This document shows positions 1 through 8,710 of a DNA stretch of 39,407 nucleotides, one piece after another. Position numbers and translations under genes: made by a program. Location of the stretch: NCBI GenBank assembly GCA_022511265.1, contig JAFLRX010000024.1, positions 1 to 39,407 of the forward strand, given 5' to 3'. The notes beneath the pieces were generated by a model. The model searched no databases. It was not told the DNA's origin and was given only the letters and a program-made list of their open reading frames with translations. The stretch is from Eubacterium sp. GTDB taxonomy: Bacteria; Bacillota; Clostridia; Oscillospirales; Ruminococcaceae. The number at the start of each line of letters is the position of its first letter. Position 1 is the stretch's first letter.

Positions 1-116
1 CATACTGTCGTATGTCAAGAAATTTTGGTGCAAGATGGCGGAAAATATGCAAGCAGATTTTGCGCAAAGCCGCCAGGCGGTCTTTGTGCGGTGTTGCCCA
101 AGGTTTTTCTGTTATT

Positions 117-145
117 ATTTTAGCACATTTTGATGGGCAATTCAA
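117..145 (-). promoter_or_regulatory. Putative sigma-A promoter reading out of the window
   Basis: On the minus strand TTGAAT (145-140) is separated by 17 bp from TAAAAT (122-117). Transcription would run left off the window. No gene start is visible in the remaining 110 bases. Confidence 0.5.
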
Positions 146-180
146 GAGGACGGAAGAATTAGGCAGTGAGTAAAATGATT

Positions 181-210
181 ACCCCTATGGTTATATTTTA
201 CCATAGGGGT
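181..210. terminator. Hairpin downstream of the Na/Pi transporter gene
   Basis: A perfect 11-bp stem (ACCCCTATGGT / ACCATAGGGGT) closes an 8-nt AT loop. It lies about 100 bp past the stop codon of the leftward transporter gene, so it probably ends that operon. No strong U-run follows on the minus strand, so the call is moderate. Confidence 0.55.
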
Positions 211-314
211 TGGATTATATTTGGGACAGAGATTTTTTGTTTGCAATCTCATATCCGATAACGTAAGAAACTAATTCTTCTTATTCACACCGCTTTAGCC
301 TTACCCAAAGCATT

Positions 315-2060
315 TCACTGCTCCAGCGAGAACTGTGCGCTGTACTCTTTGTATTTGCGGGTGTAGTCGTCCTCGGTTTTAACTTCCTCCAGATATTCGT
401 GGGCGGCAAAAGAGCTGTAATTTATCTCGATTACTGCGACCGCGATGTTAGAGCAATGTCCGGCGACACGCTCGCAGCTGGTCAAAATATCGCTCAGCAT
501 AAAGCCCAGATCTGTCGTGCAGTCGCCTGTTTGTAACCGCTGTACGTGATTATTTTTGATCTTTCGGATGAGCTTGGATATAACGCGACGCAGCGGCTCT
601 ACCGATGACGCAAGCTCGAAATCATTCGTCTTAAAGGCTGTTGACGTCATGGTCAGTATTTCCTGTGCCGCAGAGGTCAGCTTTTCCAGCTCTTTAAATG
701 CGTCATCCGAGAATGTCATTTCCTTATCATACAACTGACGTCCGACATTTGTGATATACAGAGCGTGGTCTCCGATACGCTCAAAATCGTCTATAGTATG
801 CAGGATCTTGGTAACGGTTTTCAGATCTTCCTCAGCTATACTGATCTTGTACAGCTTGGTCATATAGGTGGCAAGCTGGTCCTTGTACCTGTCCAGCTCA
901 ACCTCTATATCCGTGATCTCGTTGGCTTTTTCCGCATCAAAATCATTGATCTGCTCTATCGCGCCGAGAAAAGCTTTTTTAGCCCTGGAACACATATATA
1001 ATGCCACGTCGAGGGATTTTTTTACAGCCATAGAGGGGACGGTTAACAGGCGGTCGTCCAATATGACCGTCGGCTGATCGCTGTCCTTGCTGTCGGGGAT
1101 AATTTTGTTTGCCAACTGCTCCAGCTGCTTGCAAAACGGCAGCAGAACCAGCGTCGTCAGAATATTAAAGATACTGTGTACCACCGCAATCATAAACGGT
1201 GAAATGGTCTCACGCATGAACGGCATATCGAATACCGCAGTGCAGATATAAAACGGTATCATGAATATCAGCGTGCCTAAAATGTTGATGGCAAGGTGCA
1301 TTACAGCTACCTTTTTCGCCTTGCGGTTTACACCTATGCTGGAAATAAGCGCGGTTATACATGTACCGATATTTTGTCCCATAATGATAGGGATAGCCAT
1401 ACCGTATGTGACGCCGCCGGTCATTGACATAGCCTGCAAAATACCGACAGAGGCGGCGGAGCTTTGAATGATACCTGTAAATATCGCACCGACCAAAACC
1501 GCCAGCAGCGGGTTTTCAAAGGCGGTGAGCAGCTCGGTAAATTCCGGCATTTCGGAAAGCGGTTCCATCGCGCTGGACATAAGGTGCATTCCGAACATAA
1601 GTATCGCAAAGCCGATAAACGCATTGCCTATGCCCTGTAATTTCGGCTTTTTCATCATTACCATGATGATGCCTGCGACCGCGAATATCAATGAGATATA
1701 TGCCGGCTTCAGCATATTTATCCATACAACATCGCTGTCGATACCGGCAAGACTGGATATCCACGAGGTAAACGTCTTACCGATGTTTGCGCCCATCAGC
1801 ATACCGATGGTCTGATTAAATTCGATTATACCCGAATTTACAAGACCGACCAGCATGACCGTGACCGCGGATGAAGATTGAACGGCAAAGGTTATGCCCG
1901 CGCCGAACAGCATGGCTAAAATACGGTTGTCCGTAAATTTCTTAAAGCTTTTACTAAGCTTGCCGTTGGCGGATTTTTCAAGTCCGTCGGACATAACTTT
2001 CATACCGTAAAGGAAGAAAGCCAAACCACCAAATAAAGTTATAAATGAGAATATATCCAT
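315..2060 (-). CDS. Na+/phosphate symporter family protein with C-terminal PhoU-like domain
   Basis: Predicted integral membrane protein of 581 residues that couples sodium entry to phosphate uptake (NptA / Na-Pi cotransporter family). The membrane half carries the family's inverted repeat: QSSSA at 61-65 with GANIGKT at 90-96, and QSSAAS at 199-204 with GQNIGT at 228-233. After about residue 340 the protein becomes soluble and helical with PhoU-like heptads, as in bacterial two-domain members. The ATG at 2060 is preferred over upstream in-frame codons because GGGAG lies 8 nt before it. A perfect 7-bp hairpin (2076-2092) sits just upstream of that ribosome binding site. It is the last gene of the leftward run, 95 bp after lysS. 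The ion and substrate are inferred from the family. Confidence 0.88.
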   Translation of the reverse strand: MDIFSFITLFGGLAFFLYGMKVMSDGLEKSANGKLSKSFKKFTDNRILAMLFGAGITFAVQSSSAVTVMLVGLVNSGIIEFNQTIGMLMGANIGKTFTSWISSLAGIDSDVVWINMLKPAYISLIFAVAGIIMVMMKKPKLQGIGNAFIGFAILMFGMHLMSSAMEPLSEMPEFTELLTAFENPLLAVLVGAIFTGIIQSSAASVGILQAMSMTGGVTYGMAIPIIMGQNIGTCITALISSIGVNRKAKKVAVMHLAINILGTLIFMIPFYICTAVFDMPFMRETISPFMIAVVHSIFNILTTLVLLPFCKQLEQLANKIIPDSKDSDQPTVILDDRLLTVPSMAVKKSLDVALYMCSRAKKAFLGAIEQINDFDAEKANEITDIEVELDRYKDQLATYMTKLYKISIAEEDLKTVTKILHTIDDFERIGDHALYITNVGRQLYDKEMTFSDDAFKELEKLTSAAQEILTMTSTAFKTNDFELASSVEPLRRVISKLIRKIKNNHVQRLQTGDCTTDLGFMLSDILTSCERVAGHCSNIAVAVIEINYSSFAAHEYLEEVKTEDDYTRKYKEYSAQFSLEQ

Positions 2061-2155
2061 ATATTCGTCTCCCTTGTCGGTCCCCGACCGACTTAACCGC
2101 ACCTAAAACATTCAGAATCGTTGCTCTGACTGTTCGGTTATGAGCTTTCTACACT

Positions 2156-3664
2156 TTAGTTTGTAGGACGCATAGTCGGGAACAACAATACATCCCTTAT
2201 CGACGCGCTATCGGTCAGCAGCATGATAAATCTGTCAAGACCGAGGCCGAGACCGCCTGTGGGCGGCAGACCGTATTCCAGCGCGGTGAGGAAGTCCTCG
2301 TCAACCTCTGCGTTGGCGCCCTGCTTTCTCTTTTCCGCTGCCTGCTTGGTAAAGCGCTCGCGCTGATCCATCGGGTCGTTCAGCTCGGAGAACGCGTTGC
2401 CGAACTCACAGCCGTTGATGAAATATTCAAAACGCTCGGTAAACGCAGGGTCGCTCGGCTTGCGCTTTGCAAGGGGCGAGCCCTCAACAGGATAATCATA
2501 TATGATAGTCGGCTGTATAAGCTTGTCCTCGGCGAATTCCTCAAACAGCGCGGTCAGTACCTCGCCCTTGGTAGCGGTAGCGGGTACTTCGACATTCTTG
2601 CGCTTTGCCGCGTCTCTTGCGGCTGCGTCGTCCGCCCACGCGTCATAATCTTCACCCGCGTACTGCTTGACAGCGTCCTTCATGGTGACGCGCGCCCACG
2701 GCTTGCCCACGGCTATTTCTTTGCCCTGATAGGTCACTGTGTCGGTGCCGCAGATGTTTACCGTAACGGTACGGTAAAGCTCTTCTATCAAGTCCATCAT
2801 ACCGAGATAGTCGGTGTATGCCTGATACATCTCTATTGAGGTAAACTCGGGGTTGTGGGTGGAATCCATACCCTCGTTGCGGAATATTCTGCCTACCTCG
2901 TATACCTTGTCAAAGCCGCCTACGATAAGCCGCTTCAGATACAGCTCGGTCTCGATGCGCAGATACATATCAATGTCCAGCGCGTTGTGGTGGGTCTTGA
3001 ACGGTCTTGCCGCCGCGCCTATCTCCAACGTATGCAGCACGGGGGTGTCCACCTCGATAAAGCCCTTGCTGTCCATAAAGTTGCGTATCTCGCGGATTAT
3101 GCGAGAGCGCATAACAAAGGTGTCCTTTATCTCGGGGTTGGCTATCAGGTCAAGATAACGCTTGCGATAGCGTTCTTCCTTGTCGCGCAGACCGTGCCAC
3201 TTTTCGGGCAACGGCAGCAGCGACTTTGCCAGCAGCTGTATCTCCTTTGCGTGTACGGAGATCTCGCCGCGCTTTGTCCTGAACACAAAGCCCTTTATAC
3301 CCGCTATATCTCCGAGATCCCACTTCTTAAAGCCCTTGAACACATCCTCGCCGACGTCGTCGATGCGGACGTACACCTGCATCCTGCCGCTGCCGTCACG
3401 GATATCAATGAAGTTTGCCTTACCCATGTCGCGCTTGCTGGTTATTCTGCCCGCGATGCAAACGTCCTTGCCCTCAAGCTCGTCAAAGTTGTTTCTTATC
3501 TCCTCGGAGGAGTGGGTGACATCATACTTTGTCACGGTATAGGGGTCATAGCCGCCCGCCTTCAAATCGTTCAGCTTTTCTATTCTTATACGGTGCTGCT
3601 CGTCCAGCTGCAAAAGCAGCTCTTCCTCGGTCAGCTCCTGTTCGATGTTTTCGTTTTCTGCCAT
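2156..3664 (-). CDS. lysS: Lysine--tRNA ligase, class II
   Basis: Charges tRNA-Lys with lysine in the cytoplasm. The 502-residue length is normal for bacterial class II LysRS. An N-terminal OB-fold anticodon-binding domain (about 60-165, with the stretch VCIAGRITSKRDMGKANF) is followed by the class II core. Motif 2 contains FRNEGMDSTHNPEFT and motif 3 contains GLGLGLDRFIMLL close to the C terminus. GreA lies upstream, separated by about 250 bp that hold an imperfect tandem repeat, so co-transcription is possible but not assured. The start ATG is preceded by GAAGGGAAA on the coding strand. Nothing in the catalytic motifs looks damaged. Confidence 0.97.
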   Translation of the reverse strand: MAENENIEQELTEEELLLQLDEQHRIRIEKLNDLKAGGYDPYTVTKYDVTHSSEEIRNNFDELEGKDVCIAGRITSKRDMGKANFIDIRDGSGRMQVYVRIDDVGEDVFKGFKKWDLGDIAGIKGFVFRTKRGEISVHAKEIQLLAKSLLPLPEKWHGLRDKEERYRKRYLDLIANPEIKDTFVMRSRIIREIRNFMDSKGFIEVDTPVLHTLEIGAAARPFKTHHNALDIDMYLRIETELYLKRLIVGGFDKVYEVGRIFRNEGMDSTHNPEFTSIEMYQAYTDYLGMMDLIEELYRTVTVNICGTDTVTYQGKEIAVGKPWARVTMKDAVKQYAGEDYDAWADDAAARDAAKRKNVEVPATATKGEVLTALFEEFAEDKLIQPTIIYDYPVEGSPLAKRKPSDPAFTERFEYFINGCEFGNAFSELNDPMDQRERFTKQAAEKRKQGANAEVDEDFLTALEYGLPPTGGLGLGLDRFIMLLTDSASIRDVLLFPTMRPTN

Positions 3665-3700
3665 TTTTTATTTCCCTTCTGTTAAACAAAAATGTTCCAA

Positions 3701-3885
3701 GGCGTGTCGCCTTTGACATTTCGTTTCAAACTTTGAACAATCCCAAAGGTCGATGCTCGATGGTACGATACTCCTACATCGCACCCCTACTTAGGCGAAC
3801 CGCCTTTGGCAATTCGTCCCAACGCGGAACAATGTCAAAGGTGGTCGCTCGAAACGTCCGATACTTCCGTATCACACGTCTCCCA
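3701..3885. repeat. Imperfect 93-bp tandem repeat between greA and lysS
   Basis: Two diverged copies lie head to tail with a 93-bp period. Copy 1 begins GGCGTGTCGCCTTTG at 3701 and copy 2 begins GGCGAACCGCCTTTG at 3794. Both continue with a GAACAAT...CAAAGGT block and then GCTCGA...CGATACT. Each copy starts with a small GGCG/CGCC hairpin. The beginning of a third unit may be visible near 3885. No gene is called here; any frame crossing the repeat also runs antisense to lysS. Confidence 0.65.
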
Positions 3886-3916
3886 ACACGCGGAACATTT
3901 CCGAATATGCCGTAGA

Positions 3917-4393
3917 TTACTTATCTATTTCGAGTATTTCGTATTTCTTTATTCCCGCGGGTGCTTCTACCTCGACCGTCTCGCCGAGCTTTTTGCCTAT
4001 GCATGCCTTGCCTATCGGGGACTCGTCGGATATCTTGCCGTTTTTCATATCTACCTCTTTAGAGCCTACAAGGTAAAGGCTTAAATTTTTGCCGCCGTCG
4101 AGAGGTTTTAACACTACCTTGTTGCCGAGGCTGACATGCTCGGTGGACAGCTCGTCTACATCCAGCACCTTAACATTTTTCAGAGTAGCCTCTATCTCGG
4201 CGATACGTGCCTCAACTATACCCTGTTCGTTTTTTGCCTCGTCGTATTCGGAGTTTTCCGAAAGGTCACCGAAAGAAAGAGCTACCTTTATCTTATCCGC
4301 TATCTCACGTCTGGTGACGGTCTTTAACTGTTCAAGCTCTCTTTCAAGGTCCTCCAGACCCTCACGAGTCATTACTGTCTGCTTTCCTGCCAT
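3917..4393 (-). CDS. greA: Transcription elongation factor GreA
   Basis: Rescues backtracked RNA polymerase by stimulating cleavage of the nascent transcript 3' end. The 158-residue length is typical. The N-terminal coiled coil (about 1-75) carries the acidic tip region LSENSEYDEAKNEQ. The C-terminal FKBP-like domain includes SDESPIGKACIGKKLGETVEV. It starts with ATG at 4393, after a GGAGGAAAAGAAC ribosome binding site on the coding strand. It lies 62 bp after the S41 peptidase gene and upstream of lysS in the same orientation. A greA-lysS pairing is common in Firmicutes. Confidence 0.96.
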   Translation of the reverse strand: MAGKQTVMTREGLEDLERELEQLKTVTRREIADKIKVALSFGDLSENSEYDEAKNEQGIVEARIAEIEATLKNVKVLDVDELSTEHVSLGNKVVLKPLDGGKNLSLYLVGSKEVDMKNGKISDESPIGKACIGKKLGETVEVEAPAGIKKYEILEIDK

Positions 4394-4455
4394 TGTTCTT
4401 TTCCTCCGTATAAAGATTTATAGTTTATCTGTGCGCATCTGATGATGCGAATAAT

Positions 4456-5640
4456 TTACTGTGCCGCGACTACCTCAAGCGCTCTTTGCAGCTGGAAGTC
4501 ATTGTCGGGGTTGCCTATCTGTACGACCTGTTCCGGGGGCGCCTCTACATCATAATCGGGGATTAGCCCCGTGTCGGTAAAGATATCCGAGCGCGCGGGC
4601 TTTACCCGAGAGGTAGATACCGATACCGCACTGCCGTCCTTAAAGCTCTGGGTGGTTTGCAGCTCGGACTTTCCTGCGGTGAACTGACCCACCAGCGACG
4701 CGCCCGCGAAATCTCTCAAAGATGCCGCGAACAGCTCAGCAACGCAGGCTGTGCCGTTATCCACCAGCACCGCCATAGGCTTTTCTATCGCAGAGCTGCC
4801 GTCTGTCTCCACAAGGTTGGTCTCTGTTCCGTCCGCCTCGATATCGGTGGCGATTATCCCCGCGGGCAGCAGCTTGTTAAGCATCTGCTCCAGCGGTGTT
4901 ATTATGCCGCGCGAGCAGCCCCTGACATCAAATACATAGCCTAATACCGACTGCGCCTCGTATTTTTCTATCTCCTCGATAAACTGCGCCGCGGTAAGCT
5001 CGTTAAAGGTGCTTATACTTATATAAGCGTACCCGTTTATCAGGTCGGAATGTACCGACTGTATTTCTATCTGCTGGCGTATCAGCACCGCGCTGCGCTG
5101 TGTGCCGTCGGGGTCCTGCATCGTTACCGATACTCTTGTACCATCCTCGCCCAGCAGCATATTCTGCGCTGTTTCGGTGTCATATTCCAACAGGCTCTGA
5201 CCGTTTACCGCCACTATCCTGTCGCCGACCTGTATTCCCTCTATCTCAGCGGGAGAGCCCTCGTAAACATACGTCACCTCAAGGTACTGTCCGCTTATCT
5301 GCGTCTCCATACCCGTACCGATGATCACACCGCTTTCCTCCTGCTGTAGGCGGTAATATTCTTCCGCGGTATAATAGCGGGCGTACTCGTCCGATGTGCC
5401 GGCAATATAACCGTTCATGATACCGTTTATCAGTGTTTCTTCTTCAATATCATATATCGACGACGCACGCACAAAGGAGTCTATCTCCCTTATCTTATTA
5501 TAGATGTTTTCCCGCTCTTGTATGCCGGAAACCATCGAATTGTACATATTAAGCGAGACCGTCATCGTCAGCACGAAGGTTATCGCGCACGCAACCGCGA
5601 TAAGGCTGATGGTAACGCCTAGACTTACTTTTTTATTCAT
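4456..5640 (-). CDS. S41-family (CtpA/Prc-like) peptidase with Cys at the nucleophile position
   Basis: Predicted membrane-anchored carboxyl-terminal processing protease homologue of 394 residues. One N-terminal membrane segment (about 8-32) places the rest outside the membrane. A PDZ domain follows (about 103-190) and then the S41 fold. Aligning by eye to E. coli Prc, the Ser of the SASAS block is replaced by Cys299 (NGTACVAEL), while the partner Lys324 (TAGKS) is kept at the same 25-residue distance. The RGNPGG loop is also altered to RGCSRG (240-245). The protein may therefore be a Cys-Lys peptidase or a non-catalytic scaffold. It sits 22 bp after an M23 hydrolase gene and downstream of ftsEX, as in many Clostridia, so a role in activating or clearing septal hydrolases is likely but inferred. 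Confidence 0.88.
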   Translation of the reverse strand: MNKKVSLGVTISLIAVACAITFVLTMTVSLNMYNSMVSGIQERENIYNKIREIDSFVRASSIYDIEEETLINGIMNGYIAGTSDEYARYYTAEEYYRLQQEESGVIIGTGMETQISGQYLEVTYVYEGSPAEIEGIQVGDRIVAVNGQSLLEYDTETAQNMLLGEDGTRVSVTMQDPDGTQRSAVLIRQQIEIQSVHSDLINGYAYISISTFNELTAAQFIEEIEKYEAQSVLGYVFDVRGCSRGIITPLEQMLNKLLPAGIIATDIEADGTETNLVETDGSSAIEKPMAVLVDNGTACVAELFAASLRDFAGASLVGQFTAGKSELQTTQSFKDGSAVSVSTSRVKPARSDIFTDTGLIPDYDVEAPPEQVVQIGNPDNDFQLQRALEVVAAQ

Positions 5641-5662
5641 AAAATGTCCTTTACGTCTTTAA

Positions 5663-6994
5663 TCAATACGGTACAGACACATATCCGAGCGCGTCGGTGG
5701 CGTCTCCGTTTATTCTTATCTCAAAGTGGAGATGAGGACCGCTTGCCCAGCCGGTATCACCTACATAACCGAGTACATCGCCCTGTGATACTTCCTGACC
5801 CTCGTATACCGCTACTCCGCTCATGTGCGCATACAGAGAGGTATATCCGCCGCCGTGGTCCACAACGACATACATACCGTATCCGCCGTTATAGCCGTAA
5901 GAGGCGTTGGCAACTATTACCGTGCCGCCCTTGGTGGCATAGATGTTGGCGCCGTATATTCCGCCGCCGGCGATGTCGGTACCGTTGTGCCATCTGCCCC
6001 AGTCGGCATCCCAGCCGTAATGGCAGGTTATCATGGTAAACCCGGTGCTGAGCGGCCACATCCACTCCGCGCCGTCCTGAAGCTCGGACGAATCCGCAGG
6101 CTTTTGCTGTGCAAGGATAAGCTGCTTAATCTCATATTCAAGCGCCTCTATCTCCTCATTGCTTACGCTGATAAGATAGCTGAGGTGGCTTTGCTGGCTT
6201 TCCAGCTCTTTAATAGCCGCCTGATAGTTATTGTAATCGTTCTGATAGCTGTTTACCGCGGCCTGACTGTCATCCTGCAAAGAGATAAGCTCGTCTCTCT
6301 CGTCTTCCAGCTTTTGCTGCTGCGCTATGTAATCTTCTTTTGTATCGGCAAGCTGCTGCTTTTGCGTCTCAAGCTGTGATTTGTATTCAGCCAGCTGCTC
6401 AATATCCGCGGTCAGCTGATTCATAAACTCGAGATTCTTTTCAGTAATGTTGTTCAGCACCTCTGTGCCGACCGACATCTCATAGAAATTGTTCGAGCCT
6501 GCCAGTATGCCGAAAAGGTCGGCGTCGCTCTGCATATACATTGCGCGGACTATTTCGGCGAATTTTTCAAGGTTTTCGGCGTTTTCCGCCTCCAGCTCGG
6601 CGACCTGCTGCTCTGCCTCGGCTATCTGCGCCTCTACATCGGATATCTCCGTCTCCAGTTCGGCTATCTTCGCCTCGGTCTCTTCGATATCCAGCTCTTT
6701 ATAATATACAAGGTTGTTGTAGTAGTCTACCAGCTCTTTCTGATTGCTCAGCAGCTGGGCCACCTTTTCAAGGTTTTCCTCGTTTTCGCTTATCTCGCCC
6801 TCGATGGAATTTATCTCATCGCGGCGCTGTTCGTTTTCCTGTTCTATCTGGGCTATCTGCTGCTGTATGTCGTCAACGGTGACATTATCATCGGCAGATA
6901 CTCCGCCGTAGGACGCCGAAACGCACAGCACCGTCGCAGTGACGGTTATCATGCTGATAGCTTTTCTTATCTTTCCTGCTGTTTTATACTTCAT
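5663..6994 (-). CDS. Coiled-coil M23 peptidoglycan endopeptidase (EnvC/PcsB-type FtsEX partner)
   Basis: Secreted murein hydrolase of 443 residues. A signal peptide (about 1-35) is followed by a long Glu/Gln-rich coiled coil (about 40-300), the part that docks on FtsX in EnvC and PcsB. The C-terminal M23 domain (about 315-443) keeps its zinc and catalytic residues: HNGTDI, YAHMS and HLHFEI. Unlike E. coli EnvC, whose LytM domain lacks metal ligands, this one should be an active endopeptidase. The ATG at 6994 is chosen because GAGGTG lies just upstream; a GTG at 7009 would overlap that site. It is 19 bp after ftsX and 22 bp before the S41 gene. Confidence 0.92.
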   Translation of the reverse strand: MKYKTAGKIRKAISMITVTATVLCVSASYGGVSADDNVTVDDIQQQIAQIEQENEQRRDEINSIEGEISENEENLEKVAQLLSNQKELVDYYNNLVYYKELDIEETEAKIAELETEISDVEAQIAEAEQQVAELEAENAENLEKFAEIVRAMYMQSDADLFGILAGSNNFYEMSVGTEVLNNITEKNLEFMNQLTADIEQLAEYKSQLETQKQQLADTKEDYIAQQQKLEDERDELISLQDDSQAAVNSYQNDYNNYQAAIKELESQQSHLSYLISVSNEEIEALEYEIKQLILAQQKPADSSELQDGAEWMWPLSTGFTMITCHYGWDADWGRWHNGTDIAGGGIYGANIYATKGGTVIVANASYGYNGGYGMYVVVDHGGGYTSLYAHMSGVAVYEGQEVSQGDVLGYVGDTGWASGPHLHFEIRINGDATDALGYVSVPY

Positions 6995-7013
6995 AACGAC
7001 ACCTCGCACGACC

Positions 7014-7901
7014 TTAGCCTTTAAGGTATTTTCCGGTGCTGACCACCGTACCTATCGCGCCGAGCAGCGCACCTGCCGCACAGTATGCGGCGAGCAGATA
7101 CCAGTTTACCGTGTCAAAGGTAAGTATACGGTTTATCCCCAGTGCGTTCCACATCTGGAAGTTTTCGTATATCATCTCATACAGCCGCTCGTATATCACC
7201 CTTGTCACCAACCAAGACGCCACGCCGGACAGCAGTCCGATGAACATACCCTCAACAAAGAACGGCGTCTTGATAAATCCGTTGGTGGCACCGACGGCAC
7301 GCATTATGGCTATCTCCTTGCGGCGGGCGAAAACGCTGAGCCGCGTGGTATTTGCTATTATTATTACGCTGACGGTACCCAGTGCCGCGATAAGCACCAA
7401 GCCCACTATCGTAAAGGCGGTGCGCAGGTCACGGATGAACTTCGCAAAGTCCATCGGCGCGTTTACTCTGTACACCCCATCCAGCGTTGTCAGCATTGCG
7501 GTGGCCTCTCTGATACGGTCGATGTCCTTGACGGTGACCATATATGTCGGCGGTACGGGGTTATAGGGGAGGTTTTCAAACAGCGTGCGCTGATCCTCAT
7601 AGTTTTCTATCATCTGCTGAAGTCCCTCTTCGGGCGAGATGTAACGCACCGAGGCGGTCAGCGGATCGTTTTCTATCTTTTTGCCTATCCCCTCTATGTC
7701 AGCGTCATCATTAAGGTAAACGCTTATTTCATTCTGCTCGGACACATTGCCCAGTATTATCTCGCAGTCCAGCATCACCAACGCGGAAAGTCCCACCAGC
7801 AGCATGCTGACCGTAAGTACACAAAATCCCGCAAAGGACATAAAACGGTTTCTCCATACCGACTTTATTCCCTGCTTTATAAGATAACTGAAATTATTCA
7901 T
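7014..7901 (-). CDS. ftsX: Cell division permease FtsX
   Basis: Membrane subunit of the FtsEX complex, which uses ATP binding and hydrolysis by FtsE to switch on periplasmic or surface murein hydrolases during division. The 295 residues show the expected layout: a cytoplasmic N terminus, one membrane helix (about 22-44), an extracellular domain (about 45-165), then three more helices in the last 130 residues. The stretch KEIAIMRAVGATNGFI is typical of the FtsX/MacB permease fold. Its start overlaps the ftsE stop by 8 bp, so the two are translationally coupled. The downstream M23 gene is the likely effector. Confidence 0.95.
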   Translation of the reverse strand: MNNFSYLIKQGIKSVWRNRFMSFAGFCVLTVSMLLVGLSALVMLDCEIILGNVSEQNEISVYLNDDADIEGIGKKIENDPLTASVRYISPEEGLQQMIENYEDQRTLFENLPYNPVPPTYMVTVKDIDRIREATAMLTTLDGVYRVNAPMDFAKFIRDLRTAFTIVGLVLIAALGTVSVIIIANTTRLSVFARRKEIAIMRAVGATNGFIKTPFFVEGMFIGLLSGVASWLVTRVIYERLYEMIYENFQMWNALGINRILTFDTVNWYLLAAYCAAGALLGAIGTVVSTGKYLKG

Positions 7902-8586
7902 CTTCCGCAGTACCTCTGATATAATCGTCGAAGATTACGTCTCCCGACTGAAGGCTGATCACCCTGCCGCCGAAATATTCGACCAGGCTATGCTCGTGCG
8001 TAACCATTATTACGGTAGTGCCGCACTTGTTTATCTCCTTCAGCAGATTTACTATGTCGTAGGAAAGCGCGGGGTCGATGTTGGCGGTAGGCTCGTCCGC
8101 GATAATAAGCCCCGGATTGCTGGCAAACGCACGCGCGATGGCAACTCTCTGCATCTCACCGCCGGACAGCTTGTCAGGGTACATCTTTGCCCTGTCGGCA
8201 AGCTTTACAAGATTAAGCACATACGGCACCCTGTGGCGTATCTCACGCTTAGGGCGGTTGGTGACCCTCAGCACGAACGCGACATTTTCATATACATTCA
8301 AGTCCGGTATCAGACGGAAATCCTGGAATATCATACCCAGCGAGCGTCTGAAATACGGTATCTTTTTATTCTTTATCTTGGAGAGATTATAGCCGTTTAC
8401 GAATACACGTCCCGAGGTGGGGACAATCTCACGGGTCAGCAGCTTTAACAGCGTGGACTTGCCCGCGCCGCTGTCACCGACTATAAACACAAATTCTCCG
8501 TCCTCTATTCTCAGGTTGACGCCGTTCAGCGCGTCAACACCGCCGCCGTCCTTAAAGTGGACGTCAACGTTTTTCAGTTCTACCAT
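7894..8586 (-). CDS. ftsE: Cell division ATP-binding protein FtsE
   Basis: ABC-type ATPase of 230 residues that powers FtsX. Walker A is GDSGAGKST, the signature is LSGGEMQRVAIARA, Walker B is LIIADEPTAN, and an H-loop (VTHEH) follows. The frame stays open upstream to 8715, but the ATG at 8586 (MVELKNV) gives the normal family start and is preceded by AGGAAGGAAG. The stop overlaps ftsX. No clear promoter was found in the 185 bp before it; a hairpin at 8711-8742 separates it from the upstream regulator gene. Confidence 0.96.
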   Translation of the reverse strand: MVELKNVDVHFKDGGGVDALNGVNLRIEDGEFVFIVGDSGAGKSTLLKLLTREIVPTSGRVFVNGYNLSKIKNKKIPYFRRSLGMIFQDFRLIPDLNVYENVAFVLRVTNRPKREIRHRVPYVLNLVKLADRAKMYPDKLSGGEMQRVAIARAFASNPGLIIADEPTANIDPALSYDIVNLLKEINKCGTTVIMVTHEHSLVEYFGGRVISLQSGDVIFDDYIRGTAEDE

Positions 8587-8710
8587 ATATTGTTGTTCTT
8601 CCTTCCTGATCATGTCCGCAAAGCGGAGCTGCCAAAAGCCAAATCGGCGGAACTTAACAATTATCACCCGCGTACAGCGGTATAGATTTTGACCGCATAA
8701 CACAAACGAG

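Larger units (their letters stand above)
1..314. other. Left-edge intergenic region
   Basis: No convincing gene is seen here. The first bases hold a small palindrome (CATAC-TGTC-GTATG, positions 1-14) followed by TCAAG. Read on the minus strand this gives a TTGACA box at 18-13, so it may be an operator over a promoter whose gene lies left of the window. A second leftward promoter lies at 117-145 and a hairpin at 181-210. The rest shows no pattern I can name. Confidence 0.5.

Noticed and set aside
2855-3685. 276-codon open frame on the plus strand opposite lysS
   Set aside because: It lies wholly antisense to a clear LysRS, has no ribosome binding site and no recognisable domain; GC-rich codon bias opens such frames.
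3529-3915. 128-codon plus-strand frame through the greA-lysS repeat
   Set aside because: It begins inside lysS antisense, has no ribosome binding site, and is explained by the 93-bp repeat.
6939-7919. 326-codon open frame on the plus strand opposite ftsX
   Set aside because: It is antisense to ftsX with its four membrane helices and conserved neighbours; composition is His/Tyr/Arg-rich as expected for a reverse-strand shadow.
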